64,000 nucleotides of DNA from Oscillatoria nigro-viridis PCC 7112 (GTDB lineage: Bacteria > Cyanobacteriota > Cyanobacteriia > Cyanobacteriales > Microcoleaceae): the NCBI RefSeq assembly GCF_000317475.1, contig NC_019729.1:820501-884500 (forward strand), given 5' to 3'. Position numbers and translations under genes: made by a program. Position 1 is the first letter of the stretch; each line of letters opens with the position of its first letter. The notes beneath the pieces were generated by a model, which saw nothing but the letters and a program-made list of their open reading frames with translations, was not told the origin of the DNA and searched no databases. Of this stretch, positions 27,525 through 37,743 are shown in pieces.

Positions 27525-27923
27525 ATGGAAAGTACACAGAAAAAATCTAGTGCTCGTCCGGTTCATCGGAGCGATCGAATTAAGCAGATTTTTGCGTTAG
27601 TATCAATGGTTTCGTTTGGTGGTTCTGCGATTTTTGGTATTTTCAGTCTGTTCAGCAGCGGTTTGAGCAGCCAGCACCAGCAAAAGCCGACGCCTGTGGC
27701 TGTTTCTCAGGAATCTTTGCTGGCGGCGCAGGAACGGGGATATGAAACGGTTTTGCAGCGAGAACCGCAGAATCAGACGGCTCTGGAGGGGTTGGCAAAT
27801 GTGCGGTTGCAGATGAATAATCAGGTGGGGGCGATCGAGCCTTTGGAGAAGTTGGTGAAGCTAAATCCCGGACGATCGGATTATAAGGCGCTGTTGGCGC
27901 AGGCGAGGCAAGGGATGAAATAA
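27525..27923 (+). CDS. Small membrane-anchored TPR-like protein
   Basis: 132 residues from ATG 27525 (MESTQKKSSARPVHRSD); the frame is open further up but the extension has no support. One membrane segment (IFALVSMVSFGGSAIFGIFSLF, about 22-43) is followed by a TPR-like helical region, ERGYETVLQREPQNQTALEGLANVRLQ and AIEPLEKLVKLNPGRSDYKALLAQAR. The same region begins the 303-residue protein at 44189 (ARGYELVLQREPDNVTALRGLLQVRLE), so they are paralogues, this one truncated to about two repeats. Function unknown. Confidence 0.72.
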   Translation: MESTQKKSSARPVHRSDRIKQIFALVSMVSFGGSAIFGIFSLFSSGLSSQHQQKPTPVAVSQESLLAAQERGYETVLQREPQNQTALEGLANVRLQMNNQVGAIEPLEKLVKLNPGRSDYKALLAQARQGMK

Positions 27924-28068
27924 AAAGACTAGGGGGGAGTGAGAAGGGCTATCGCAGATTACAGGTTTTCAGAGTAGATGCTGAAGCCGGAGACTGAATG
28001 CTTCTTCAATAAGAAAAAAATTAGCTGCCAAGTAAAATATCCGACTTAGTTTGAGGAAATAAGTAACT

Positions 28069-31000
28069 ATGAATATAGATGGGATGCCTACTAATAACAT
28101 CGGTAATCAAGGGAATGTTAATAACGAAATTACAATTATTGAAAGATTTATTGCCCCAGGTCAGGTGGTTTTCGATATAGGTGCAAATATTGGTAGCTGG
28201 ACAAAGGAAGTATTGAATAGATGTCCTAATGTTCAAGTTCATGTATTTGAGCCAGCACCATCTACGTATGAAACAATTCTGGAAAAATTTGCCGAATCAA
28301 TTAAAATTGGCAGAGTGCTAACAAATAACTTGGCAATTTCACGGCTAGAGGAAATCCGACAATTTTATTATTACGAAAATTATACTGAATGGAGTACATT
28401 TTATCCCAGATCGGAGCTAGAAAAACAATATAATCTGGGATTACCTAAAAAAAATCATGTTTGGACTACCACTATTGATAAATATGCTCAAACTAAGGGT
28501 ATTGAACATATTAATTTTTTGAAAATTGATACAGAAGGGGGGGAATGGGAAGCGCTTCAGGGTGCAAAAAAGTTATTACAAAAAGGACAAATTGATTACA
28601 TACAATTTGCATATGGTGGCACTTTTTTAGAGGCTAATACGACTCTCAAACAAGTATTTGAATATTTAGATGATTTTCGATACCTTTTATTTAAAATTTT
28701 ACCCAATGGTTTAGAACACATTCCAAACTTTCTCCCCCAATATGAAAACTATGAATACAGCAGTTTTTTAGCCGTAAACGAACGATTCAAATCTACTCTC
28801 TTGGAGGAAGCACCTATGGCGATCGATTTGCAGCGGCTTTGTTCGCAATATTCTCTCACATGGCGCGGCATTATCCACATTGGAGCGCATGATGGGGAGG
28901 AGATTACCCTATATCAAGCTCTTGGAACGCAAAGGGTGCTGTTTGTTGAAGCTAACCCCACTGTATTTGAAAGATTAAAAGCAAATATAGCCGGACATCG
29001 CAATGTGCAAGCCGTCAACTGTGCGATCGGCAATTACAACGGCACCGTCAACTTACGCGTCACTTCCTTCGATCAAAGTAGTTCAATTTTGCCACTGAAA
29101 CGCCATCAAGAAATCTATCCCTATATCCAAGAAACTCATCAAATCTCTGTACAGTCAAGAACCCTAGATACGCTGTTGCAAGAACTGGAAATCAACCCAG
29201 AAGAATTTAATTTTTTAGTCATAGATATACAAGGCGCAGAACTGTTAGCCCTGCAAGGATCTCTCACCGTTCTCAAACATATAGAAGCAATTATTACGGA
29301 AGTTAATTATGAAGAACTCTATGAAGGCTGCGCTTTAATTGACCAGCTAGACGAGTTTCTAGACAAGCAAGGTTTTGAGCGCGTAGCAACTGCAACACCA
29401 TTTCATCCATCTTGGGGTGATGCGTTTTACGTAAAAAAGCCAGTTGTTACAATGTCTACTCTTGGTAAAAATGGGCGGTTTGCCAATCAAATCTTTCAGT
29501 ATGCCTTTTTAAAAATCTATGCCAAAGAACATAACTTGAGAGTGGAGACACCAGGCTGGATTGGACAAGATCTCTTTGGTCACAACGATTCCCAAATATC
29601 TCAGCAGTTACCTGTATTTGTAGAGCAAAGTAGTAACATTGCGGAAGCTCGCATACCTAATGCGAAAACAATATTGAAAGCAGTGGATTTTTGGGGTTAT
29701 TTCCAGTACCATACAAAATATTATGCGCCACACAAGGAATATTTTTGCTCGCTGTTCAAACCAGTGGCTGAAGTAGAAGAAAAAATCAGCGAAACCTTAG
29801 CAAGCCTTCGCTTGCGAGGCAAAACCATCGTTGGTTTGCATCTGCGACGCGGAGATTACGGCTACGGGTATTTTTTTATAGCGCCGAGCGAATGGTACAA
29901 AGCATGGCTAAAAGGTTTGTGGGAAACCCTAGACGAACCCATACTATTTATTGCCAGCGATGAACCGGCAAAAGTGAGTGGCGATTTTATTGAATACAAC
30001 CCCGTTACCGCAAAAGATTTAGGCGTAGAGTTACCGCAAGCAGAGTTTTATCTGGATTTTTACTTGTTGAGCCAATGCGATATAGTAGCGATTTCAAATA
30101 GCTCATTTTCGTTTGCGGCTTGTATGTTAAATGAAAGAGGTCAACTTTTCATGCGCCCCGACTTGTCGGCAAAAAAACTAATTGCATTTGATCCGTGGAA
30201 CAGCGAGCCAATTTTACGAGATGAAGAGGTTGGCAGTACAAAAACTGACAAGGCTAATTCTGACCTCAACCGTTTGATTCCTCCCGAAATCAAAAATGAT
30301 GAATTTTACGCAGCAATTCATGAGATTGCTCGCGAAGCCGATATCAGAACTGTTTTAGAAATCGGCTCATCTTCAGGGCAAGGAAGTACAGAAGCCTTTG
30401 TAACAGGTCTTCGGGAAAATCCTAACCGGCCAACCCTTTTCTGTATGGAGATTTCCAAGTCTCGGTTTGCTGAGCTTCAAAAAACCTACAGAGATGACCC
30501 TTTTGTCAGGTGCTACAATATTTCTTCTGTTTCTTTGGCTAATTTTTCAAAGGCAGATGAAGTCATTAGTTTTTACTATAAAAATCGTACTAATCTTAAC
30601 GAATATCCAATTGATACAGTTCTAGGATGGCTAGCTCAGGATGTGGACTACCTCAAAAATTCAATGGTTTTAGAGGGCGGCATAAAAAAAATTAAGAAGG
30701 AAAATAACATTGATGTTTTTGATGCAGTTCTAATAGATGGCTCGGAATTTACTGGCAGGGCAGAACTAGAGGAAGTATACGGTGCAAAAATTATTTTACT
30801 TGACGATATAAATACGTTTAAAAACTACCAAAATTTTCAGAGATTGAGCGCCGATAAAAATTATTTGTGTATAGCTCAAAATGTAAATTTACGCAATGGT
30901 TACGCCATCTTTCAAAAAATAGTGCTTCCCATTCACTTTTTTACGATCGTCCTAAATGGCGAACCCTTCATTCGCTATCACATAGAAGTCTTCCAGCAAC

Positions 31001-33345
31001 TACCGTTCCAATGGCACTGGCACATTGTGGAAGGAGTAGCGGATTTGAAGTACGACACTGCCTGGAGTTTGAAGTTAGGGGGGCAAATTCCTGACGAAAT
31101 CCATTGCAGCGGACGCAGCAATGACGGTACATCAGAATACCTAGACGAACTAGCACGGCTATATCCCGAAAATATCACCGTTTATCGCAAGTCAAAGGAT
31201 GTTTTTTGGGAGGGAAAACGTGAAATGGTGAATGCACCGCTAGAAAATATTAATGAGGAATGCTTGCTGTGGCAGGTAGATGTAGATGAACTGTGGACTG
31301 TCGAGCAAATTTGCCAAGCATGGCAGATGTTCGTAAATAATCCTGAAAAAACTGCTGCTTTCTACTGGTGCTGGTATTTTGTAGGAGAGAAATTGGTGAT
31401 TAGCACTCGCAACTGTTATGCTGAGAATCCTGCACAAGAATGGTTGCGAACATGGAGGTTTAAACCCGGATGTGTTTGGGCAGCTCACGAACCTCCTAGA
31501 TTAGTTGAACCTTTATCAGATGCCGAATGGAGGGATCTTGCAGCAGTCAACCCTTTTTTACATGAGGACACAGAAAGACAGGGGTTGGTTTTCCAGCATT
31601 TTGCTTACGTGACGCCGGAACAGCTACGATTTAAAGAACAATATTACGGTTATAAAAATGCCTTCTCGGAATGGACGGCGTTGCAGCAGCAGGATAAATT
31701 TCCAGTTATGTTACGTCAGTATTTTTCTTGGGTACAAGATGCAACAGCGGTTGATATGGCAGAGTCGCTTGCTGTAGTACCAATTGCAAAGAAAGAATCC
31801 AGCGGCACAGGCTGGCAGTTTGTAAAACCCGATCGGTTGCAGAGCCAAACTTTAGCAAACAACAAACAATCTCCTACAATTGTGATTGACGCTGTATTTT
31901 TCCAGCGCTACAAAACAGGCATAGCCCGTGTCTGGTGTTCGTTGCTGGAAGAATGGGCTGAAGATGGGTTTGCTAAACATATTATTGTTGTTGACAGGGA
32001 TGGAACTGCTCCCGAAATTCCAGGGATTTGGTATCGGAAAGCGCCACCTTATGACTACGACAACACAGCGGCAGATCGCGAAATTCTACAGCAAATCTGC
32101 AATGAAGAGGGAGCTGACTTATTTATATCGACTTACTACACAACACCTATATCAACGCCTTCTGTATTCATGGCGTATGACATGATTCCAGAAGTGTTAT
32201 CGCCAAATTCCGATTCTCCCATGTGGCGCGAGAAGCATTACGGAATTCGCCACGCCTCTGCTTACATTGCAATTTCGCAAAATACAGCTAATGACCTGGT
32301 AAAAATTTTTCCCGCAGTTTCTTCCGCTTCAGTAAGGGTAGCTCATTGCGGTGTGACAGCTAGTTTCTCGCCCGCCAGGGAAGATGAAATTAATCATTTT
32401 AAGACTAAGTACGGCATCTCAAAGCCTTACTTTATGTTGGTTGGTGTTGGCAGCAGCTATAAAAATGCGACGTTGTTCTTCGAGGCTTTTGCTCAACTTT
32501 ACAGCAGACAGGGCTTTGAAATTGTCTGCACGGGGAGTAGCGTATTATTAGACCCAAAATTTAGAGCGTATACATCGGGTAGTACCGTGCATATGCTGCA
32601 ACTGTGCGATGAGGAGTTGAGATTATCTTATGCCGGTGCTGTGGCGCTGGTTCATCCCTCGAAATATGAAGGCTTTGGCTTACCTATTCTAGAGGCAATA
32701 ACTTGTGCTTGTCCTGTGATTACTTGCCGTAATGGCTCTATTCCCGAAGTGGCAGGGGAAGCCGCAATATATGTGAATGATGAGGATGTTGATGGACTAA
32801 CTGAGGCACTTTGCGAAGTACAAAAACCCAAAGTTCGCAAGTCATTGATTGCTGCGGGACTCGCACAAGCGAAACAGTTCTCTTGGTCAAAAATGGCGAA
32901 AACAGTTAGTTCAGCCTTGATTGACACAACTCTCTTACGTCTCAACTTGAAAGATATTAATTTAATTGTTTTTCCAGATTGGACGCAACCGGAAGAGTAT
33001 TTGGGCGTAGATATAGAACGAGTTGTTAGAGCGATCGCAACTCACCCAGATAAAAGCAAGATGACTCTCTTAGTAGACAGCAGCAATATTTCTGACGAAG
33101 ATGCCAATCTTGCTTTATCCAGCATTGCCATGAATTTGTTGATGGCAGAGGATTTAGACGTTTCGGAAGGCCCAGAAATTTCACTTATTGGAGAGTTGAG
33201 CGAAATTCAGTGGAAAGCACTTATACCTCGCCTTCACGCTCGAATTGTATGGGAAAATGAGAATAGAGAGGCGATCGCACAAGCTAAAGCTGAAGACATT
33301 CCCACCTGGAAACTAGAAGATTTTATGCAAGAGAGTCACCAATAA
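28069..33345 (+). CDS. Giant multi-domain methyltransferase/glycosyltransferase fusion
   Basis: One uninterrupted frame of 1758 residues. Domains in order: FkbM-type methyltransferase (about 25-235; VFDIGANIGSWTKE); a second FkbM methyltransferase (about 250-460; IIHIGAHDGEEITLYQ); a GT11 fucosyltransferase-like domain (about 462-725; GKNGRFANQIFQYAF and VGLHLRRGDYG); a third Rossmann/SAM-like domain (about 740-945; TVLEIGSSSGQGS); a glycosyltransferase-like domain (about 950-1220; FFTIVLNGEPFIRYH and WQVDVDELW); a GT4 domain (about 1269-1625; PYFMLVGVGSSYKNA and YEGFGLPILEAI); and a C-terminal tail. It probably builds and methylates a glycan in the cytoplasm. Adjacent to a SPINDLY-type transferase and a pilin. 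Sugar and acceptor unknown. Confidence 0.88.
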   Translation: MNIDGMPTNNIGNQGNVNNEITIIERFIAPGQVVFDIGANIGSWTKEVLNRCPNVQVHVFEPAPSTYETILEKFAESIKIGRVLTNNLAISRLEEIRQFYYYENYTEWSTFYPRSELEKQYNLGLPKKNHVWTTTIDKYAQTKGIEHINFLKIDTEGGEWEALQGAKKLLQKGQIDYIQFAYGGTFLEANTTLKQVFEYLDDFRYLLFKILPNGLEHIPNFLPQYENYEYSSFLAVNERFKSTLLEEAPMAIDLQRLCSQYSLTWRGIIHIGAHDGEEITLYQALGTQRVLFVEANPTVFERLKANIAGHRNVQAVNCAIGNYNGTVNLRVTSFDQSSSILPLKRHQEIYPYIQETHQISVQSRTLDTLLQELEINPEEFNFLVIDIQGAELLALQGSLTVLKHIEAIITEVNYEELYEGCALIDQLDEFLDKQGFERVATATPFHPSWGDAFYVKKPVVTMSTLGKNGRFANQIFQYAFLKIYAKEHNLRVETPGWIGQDLFGHNDSQISQQLPVFVEQSSNIAEARIPNAKTILKAVDFWGYFQYHTKYYAPHKEYFCSLFKPVAEVEEKISETLASLRLRGKTIVGLHLRRGDYGYGYFFIAPSEWYKAWLKGLWETLDEPILFIASDEPAKVSGDFIEYNPVTAKDLGVELPQAEFYLDFYLLSQCDIVAISNSSFSFAACMLNERGQLFMRPDLSAKKLIAFDPWNSEPILRDEEVGSTKTDKANSDLNRLIPPEIKNDEFYAAIHEIAREADIRTVLEIGSSSGQGSTEAFVTGLRENPNRPTLFCMEISKSRFAELQKTYRDDPFVRCYNISSVSLANFSKADEVISFYYKNRTNLNEYPIDTVLGWLAQDVDYLKNSMVLEGGIKKIKKENNIDVFDAVLIDGSEFTGRAELEEVYGAKIILLDDINTFKNYQNFQRLSADKNYLCIAQNVNLRNGYAIFQKIVLPIHFFTIVLNGEPFIRYHIEVFQQLPFQWHWHIVEGVADLKYDTAWSLKLGGQIPDEIHCSGRSNDGTSEYLDELARLYPENITVYRKSKDVFWEGKREMVNAPLENINEECLLWQVDVDELWTVEQICQAWQMFVNNPEKTAAFYWCWYFVGEKLVISTRNCYAENPAQEWLRTWRFKPGCVWAAHEPPRLVEPLSDAEWRDLAAVNPFLHEDTERQGLVFQHFAYVTPEQLRFKEQYYGYKNAFSEWTALQQQDKFPVMLRQYFSWVQDATAVDMAESLAVVPIAKKESSGTGWQFVKPDRLQSQTLANNKQSPTIVIDAVFFQRYKTGIARVWCSLLEEWAEDGFAKHIIVVDRDGTAPEIPGIWYRKAPPYDYDNTAADREILQQICNEEGADLFISTYYTTPISTPSVFMAYDMIPEVLSPNSDSPMWREKHYGIRHASAYIAISQNTANDLVKIFPAVSSASVRVAHCGVTASFSPAREDEINHFKTKYGISKPYFMLVGVGSSYKNATLFFEAFAQLYSRQGFEIVCTGSSVLLDPKFRAYTSGSTVHMLQLCDEELRLSYAGAVALVHPSKYEGFGLPILEAITCACPVITCRNGSIPEVAGEAAIYVNDEDVDGLTEALCEVQKPKVRKSLIAAGLAQAKQFSWSKMAKTVSSALIDTTLLRLNLKDINLIVFPDWTQPEEYLGVDIERVVRAIATHPDKSKMTLLVDSSNISDEDANLALSSIAMNLLMAEDLDVSEGPEISLIGELSEIQWKALIPRLHARIVWENENREAIAQAKAEDIPTWKLEDFMQESHQ

Positions 33346-33383
33346 ATCAAAATCAGTTGGAAAAACTCTGAGGAAGTCAAAAA

Positions 33384-33410
33384 GGTAAAGTCACTGTAGA
33401 CGGCTTTACC
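33384..33410. terminator. Hairpin between two convergent transferase genes
   Basis: GGTAAAG (33384-33390) pairs with CTTTACC (33404-33410) in the 75-base gap between stops. Possible shared terminator. Confidence 0.45.
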
Positions 33411-33420
33411 TGCAACTTTG

Positions 33421-35655
33421 TTAAGGGCTTTTCTCCAGATACCTCTGCCACATTTGTTTGTAAGCTTTCTCCATTTCTCGCGTAAACTCCTTAGCATTCC
33501 ACAAGGGAGCAGTTTGCCTTGCCTGCCGCAGTTTCCAAGAAATTTGTTGTCGCAAAGCAGAGTCTTTCCCCAAACGAATCCCCCATTCCAAATATTCTTC
33601 ATCAGTCCAAGCGATTCCCTCAGTTATGCCCGCATTAATCATCATCGTGTAACTGTTTCGACTCGAAAACTGCTGTCCGACACGGGTTACTATAGGAATA
33701 CCCATCCACAACGTTTCTAAAGTAGTTGTAGCTCCGTTGTACGGGTAAGTATCAAGTACCACATCCGCTATGCCCAAATTCGCACGGTGAGTTGCAGATA
33801 AAGCCACCCCCGGCAAAAATCGCAGGCGATCGCAATCTACACCTTCTTCTTCCGCCAGCTGAGCAAAAAAGCTTTTGACTAATTCTTGATTTGCCATACC
33901 TTTGAGCAAGAAGTAGCTATTGGGTACTTCTTTAAGTATCTTCATTTGCAGCCGTGCTGTATTGGGATTATACTTAAAACCCCTCTGAGCGCTCAAATAT
34001 ACTACTGCGTCGCTCGGAATATTCAACTCATCACGCCGGAGAGTTGGTACAGCCACCTCAAAGCCATCCACTGCTATGTAGGTTTTAGGCAACCGCCAGA
34101 TTTTTTCGCTGTAGTATTCTTGAGCATTTTCTGGCAACACGTAGGGATCTGCAATGAAATAATCAATTGCTGGCAGTCCCGATGCGTCCCAACCCAGCCA
34201 AGTGACTTGAACAGGCGCTAGTTTTAGGGCCATCACTTCGCAGGTAACATCTAAAGTTATACTATCGAGATCAACCAAAATATCAATATCATCTTCGTAA
34301 ATTCGATCGGCAATCTCTAAACCTCTAACTCCTAGTTTGTACGCTTGAGAAGCTTGGTTAATATACCATTCCTGTAAAGGATCGTCCTTTCTCTCTTTAG
34401 AGTTGACTAAATAAGCGTAAATTTGAAAATTTTCTTGGTCGTGATACTCAAATAGCCACCGTGCTAGCCAGCCCACAGAATGTACCCGAAGGCAATGGGA
34501 CAGGTATCCAATCTTCAAAGGTTTAGCACTAGCATCGATTTTTTGTGTGGATGACGCTCGTCTCTGCCGAGACAATTCAACTCGATCTTTAGCATATATT
34601 TCAATATTTTTTTGACATATATGAGCCAGCTGATTCCGAGTACGGTTATTAGCCTCGGGCGCGTCCCGCAAGTATGGAAAATAATAAGGGGTACTAAATA
34701 AGCGTATGGTTGTGATTTGATCGAGCGTTGTCGGTTGTAACTCTACCAAAGATAATAGTAGGGATTCATGCTTCTGGAGCAGTGAACAAGCTTCTTCCAA
34801 ATATCCACCAGCGTGCATCAACCCCCGCAGAATCAGGTGATTGGCAAAAACTCGCTCGGGCAATTCTTCTAGGAGGGAATAGCACTGTTTAGCGAAATCT
34901 ATACCTTTCGAGTAATTTTGAGCGTCTTGATATAAAGCAGCCAAATGGCGCAGCACTTCTATATGCTGGGGTTCCAAACGCAAACCCAGCTCAGCAAAGC
35001 TTGCTGCCAGATCCGGCCGTGCCTCCGATGAAGAAATTCTAAAAGCTGCTAGCAACAAAAGCTCTATAAAAGTCTTGTGATCGCGCACGTGGGCTACGCA
35101 AGCTTCTGCCAATTCCAGCACTTGTGGATGCAAAGGCGCGTAATTTAATACCCCGCGCAACACTTGCATCAATAGTTCAGGATTCACATCTACCAGTTGG
35201 TCAGACTGAAGAAGCTCGATCGCACCGTAAGAAATTAACTCCTCTGCTGTATGAGTTTCGCCTTTGATATCCAGGTCGATTAAATTTAACAGGTTATTGA
35301 TATCAGTCGGATTAATTTCCCGCATATGCTGCCGAATAGCCCAAGCCACAGCATAATCTGCCAGAGTCTCCCGACGCTCGGCTTCTGTTTGCAAAATCTG
35401 CATTAATTCTGCAGTCCAGAGCTCAACTTCTTCGGCTTCCCCCTCTGCCATTGCTAGCAGCCAAGTCGTCTGAGCTTCTGCTTCTTTCCCTTGCAACAGC
35501 AGCACCAAGCCCAAATGCCAGTAGTGGGATTTTATTCCAGGTTCATTTGCAATTGCTTCTTCGTAGAAGCTGACAGCCTCAGTAAAGTCTCCCCGAAGCA
35601 AACATTGATAGGCTTGCTGCTGCGAATCAACTGCATAAGTATTAGATGAACTCAT
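33421..35655 (-). CDS. TPR protein with SPINDLY-type O-GlcNAc transferase domain (GT41)
   Basis: A 744-residue protein. The N-terminal 350 residues are TPR-like helices (AYQCLLRGDFTEAVSFYEEAIANEPG, FAELGLRLEPQHIEVLRHLAALYQDAQNYSKG). The C-terminal half is GT41: KIGYLSHCLRVHSVGWLARWLFEYHD, PVQVTWLGWDASGLPAIDYFIADPYVLP and DVVLDTYPYNGATTTLETLWMGIPIVTRVGQQFSSRNSYTMM, with the histidine, nucleotide-binding and donor-loop motifs present. In eukaryotes these enzymes add GlcNAc or fucose to Ser/Thr; bacterial versions modify pilins, flagellins or adhesins. The pilin-like gene lies 154 bases upstream on the same strand, an obvious candidate substrate. Confidence 0.9.
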   Translation of the reverse strand: MSSSNTYAVDSQQQAYQCLLRGDFTEAVSFYEEAIANEPGIKSHYWHLGLVLLLQGKEAEAQTTWLLAMAEGEAEEVELWTAELMQILQTEAERRETLADYAVAWAIRQHMREINPTDINNLLNLIDLDIKGETHTAEELISYGAIELLQSDQLVDVNPELLMQVLRGVLNYAPLHPQVLELAEACVAHVRDHKTFIELLLLAAFRISSSEARPDLAASFAELGLRLEPQHIEVLRHLAALYQDAQNYSKGIDFAKQCYSLLEELPERVFANHLILRGLMHAGGYLEEACSLLQKHESLLLSLVELQPTTLDQITTIRLFSTPYYFPYLRDAPEANNRTRNQLAHICQKNIEIYAKDRVELSRQRRASSTQKIDASAKPLKIGYLSHCLRVHSVGWLARWLFEYHDQENFQIYAYLVNSKERKDDPLQEWYINQASQAYKLGVRGLEIADRIYEDDIDILVDLDSITLDVTCEVMALKLAPVQVTWLGWDASGLPAIDYFIADPYVLPENAQEYYSEKIWRLPKTYIAVDGFEVAVPTLRRDELNIPSDAVVYLSAQRGFKYNPNTARLQMKILKEVPNSYFLLKGMANQELVKSFFAQLAEEEGVDCDRLRFLPGVALSATHRANLGIADVVLDTYPYNGATTTLETLWMGIPIVTRVGQQFSSRNSYTMMINAGITEGIAWTDEEYLEWGIRLGKDSALRQQISWKLRQARQTAPLWNAKEFTREMEKAYKQMWQRYLEKSP

Positions 35656-35809
35656 AAAAATCCTCTAGTAAGTCAACCCTCAAATAAAGTGAGCTGGTTG
35701 GAAGCAGGCTACAATTAATTCCCCCCAAGCTAAGGCTTGGAGGGAGAATGCGCGACAGAAAAATGTTCAGCCTCAGATGACAAAAACTCAGCCACTATAG
35801 ATTTCTGCT

Positions 35810-36310
35810 TTAGCCACCAACAGCCTTCATCGGCGCACAATCTGATGCGTCTTGAGCGATCAAACCAGCTTGACTAGGGGCCGTAGTTTCACAAAGTATT
35901 GACCTAGATGTTTTTGGATTTCCTTCCAGAAACACCGACCCTGCATAAGTATTGAGCGTGTTGGTATTCTTTGATTTTCCCATACAGAGGGCTGAGCTAT
36001 CAGTGCCTGTACAGGAATAGGAGTAGTTGGTAGTGTCAGTTTTAATACCAACACCCAAGGTACTCATATCGCTTGTAAATTTCCCCTCTTCCGTAAAAAA
36101 GGCTTGTTGACCCTTGTTCAGTGAACCGATATATTGTTTTGCTTCTGACTGCTTAGCTTTGTTTGCCTGGTTGAGGAAGGAAGGCAAAGCAATGGCAGAG
36201 AGAATACCGATGATGATGATAACTACCAGCAGTTCAATCAGCGTGAAACCTTTGTCCTGCTTTCTTTGATGGAGGTGTTGCAGGAACTTGGTTTTAAATT
36301 CGGTCTTCAT
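35810..36310 (-). CDS. Type IV pilin-like protein
   Basis: A 166-residue prepilin. A 20-residue basic leader ends in DKG, followed by FTLIELLVVIIIIGILSAIALPSFLNQANKAK: cleavage falls between glycine and phenylalanine, and the conserved glutamate is at mature position 5. The globular part has four cysteines (SYSCTG, ALCMG, ILCETT, SDCAP), so up to two disulfides. It fits the cyanobacterial type IV pilin-like G/H group. Likely assembled by the type IV pilus machinery for motility or surface display. Neighbours are a SPINDLY-type transferase downstream and a methyltransferase upstream, suggesting that the pilin is glycosylated. Confidence 0.92.
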   Translation of the reverse strand: MKTEFKTKFLQHLHQRKQDKGFTLIELLVVIIIIGILSAIALPSFLNQANKAKQSEAKQYIGSLNKGQQAFFTEEGKFTSDMSTLGVGIKTDTTNYSYSCTGTDSSALCMGKSKNTNTLNTYAGSVFLEGNPKTSRSILCETTAPSQAGLIAQDASDCAPMKAVGG

Positions 36311-36423
36311 AAGTTTTTTCTCCTAGAGGCGTGGAATGTGTGATTTCTAACTCCTGAGTGTAACTTACCCACTTCTGAGATCTTTTATATCACCCCCTGC
36401 AAATTTTTTTAGCTCGATCGCCC

Positions 36424-37743
36424 TTAACGCTTTAAAAGTACGTACAGTAAAGCTTCTAGTTCCTTCAACAGGTCTTTTACTTCATCAAACGCCTTCTTTT
36501 CCGTCACAGGCTCTAGACTAACAGGATGCAGCGGTCTGAGCTTCAGCCACCGCTCGGCAAGAGACTGTACAGACTGCGGGCTGTCCCACAAAGGCAGCAG
36601 GCAAGCTGCCATGATACTTTTGAGCGTGACTGGAACAGGCGCCTGCAAAGAGACATAACTGCTAATCTCAAATTCTCTATAGTCGTTAATACAGTTAATT
36701 AAGTCTTCCCGCACTTGAGGCGTGCTCAGTTGAGGATGTAAATGTACTTGTGCTGCTTGCCAGTCAGCCAAAGTCCATTCCGCCACAGGCACAAACGGCT
36801 GAGCCTTGCCCGGATGGCCACACCAGAAGTCCAGAAGGCGATTAGCAGGATGTAACAGCTCAAATAGATGCAGTTGGTCTTCCACAGAAGTTTCTGGCAA
36901 ACTTGCCGCCAAAAACACGGGCAAATTATCGGGATCTACGAACAAATCCGTCAATTCCCAGCGACGCCAAGCCACCATCTGGATCAACTCTAAACCGGCT
37001 GTTCTCAAAGCAGCAAACATTTCGGGTACAGTATAACCTTTATCGCCCAGAAGTAAGTAGTTCATTAGAATCCACTCTTCATCTTTTGGTTGGTTAGAGT
37101 TCCACGTCAGCCTCTTAAACATGGATTCATCTTTCAGACTGTTCATCATCTCTCGAACTATTTCAATCTCTAATTTTCCGGGATTATCGTTCAACAATCC
37201 CAGAAGTTTGAAAATAGCCTGAGCTCGAAACATCCCTGTTCGACCTAGAGAACTGTGGAGGTTAGTGCGGATAATGCCATCCGGTTTTAAAACTGACTTC
37301 ATCGCTTGCATTCCAGCAAGGGGATCGGGTAGGATGTAAAGAACCTCGTCTGCGTTAATGTAGTCGAACTGCAAGCATAATTTTGGTATATCTTCTACTT
37401 TCATTACATGAAATTCAGCATTTTTAAATTCATGATATTCCAAGCGCTGCTGGGCAAGTTTAACAGATTCTTCTGAAAAATCAATCCCCACTATTTTAGC
37501 TCCTGGATTCGCGAGAGCCAAAACCAATGATGTATAGCCAGTACCGCAACCCGCATCCAGAATTAGTTTGCCTTCAGTATTGATAAGCTTTCGATTTCTT
37601 AAGTAGTAAGCCGTGACTAAGTTATGAAAATAAAGAACTTCCGGGCTATTTTTCGGAGAGTGTTCTAGGGAAATTCTCGGGTAAGGAGAATTGTCAAATT
37701 GCTGACGAATTTTATCTAATATGTCCGATTCTTTGTTATCCAT
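36424..37743 (-). CDS. SAM-dependent methyltransferase with C-terminal extension
   Basis: A 439-residue protein. The class I SAM-binding core occupies about 55-215: LILDAGCGTGYTSLVLALANPGAKIVGIDFSEESVKLAQ (motif I), FDYINADEVLYILPDPLAGM (motif II/III) and LKPDGIIRTNLHSSLGR. The C-terminal 200 residues (FLAASLPETSVEDQLHLFELLHPANRLLDFW) resemble substrate-side helpers of cyanobacterial methyltransferases found near TPR and glycosyltransferase genes. Substrate unknown. It lies 113 bases upstream of the pilin gene on the same strand. Confidence 0.85.
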   Translation of the reverse strand: MDNKESDILDKIRQQFDNSPYPRISLEHSPKNSPEVLYFHNLVTAYYLRNRKLINTEGKLILDAGCGTGYTSLVLALANPGAKIVGIDFSEESVKLAQQRLEYHEFKNAEFHVMKVEDIPKLCLQFDYINADEVLYILPDPLAGMQAMKSVLKPDGIIRTNLHSSLGRTGMFRAQAIFKLLGLLNDNPGKLEIEIVREMMNSLKDESMFKRLTWNSNQPKDEEWILMNYLLLGDKGYTVPEMFAALRTAGLELIQMVAWRRWELTDLFVDPDNLPVFLAASLPETSVEDQLHLFELLHPANRLLDFWCGHPGKAQPFVPVAEWTLADWQAAQVHLHPQLSTPQVREDLINCINDYREFEISSYVSLQAPVPVTLKSIMAACLLPLWDSPQSVQSLAERWLKLRPLHPVSLEPVTEKKAFDEVKDLLKELEALLYVLLKR

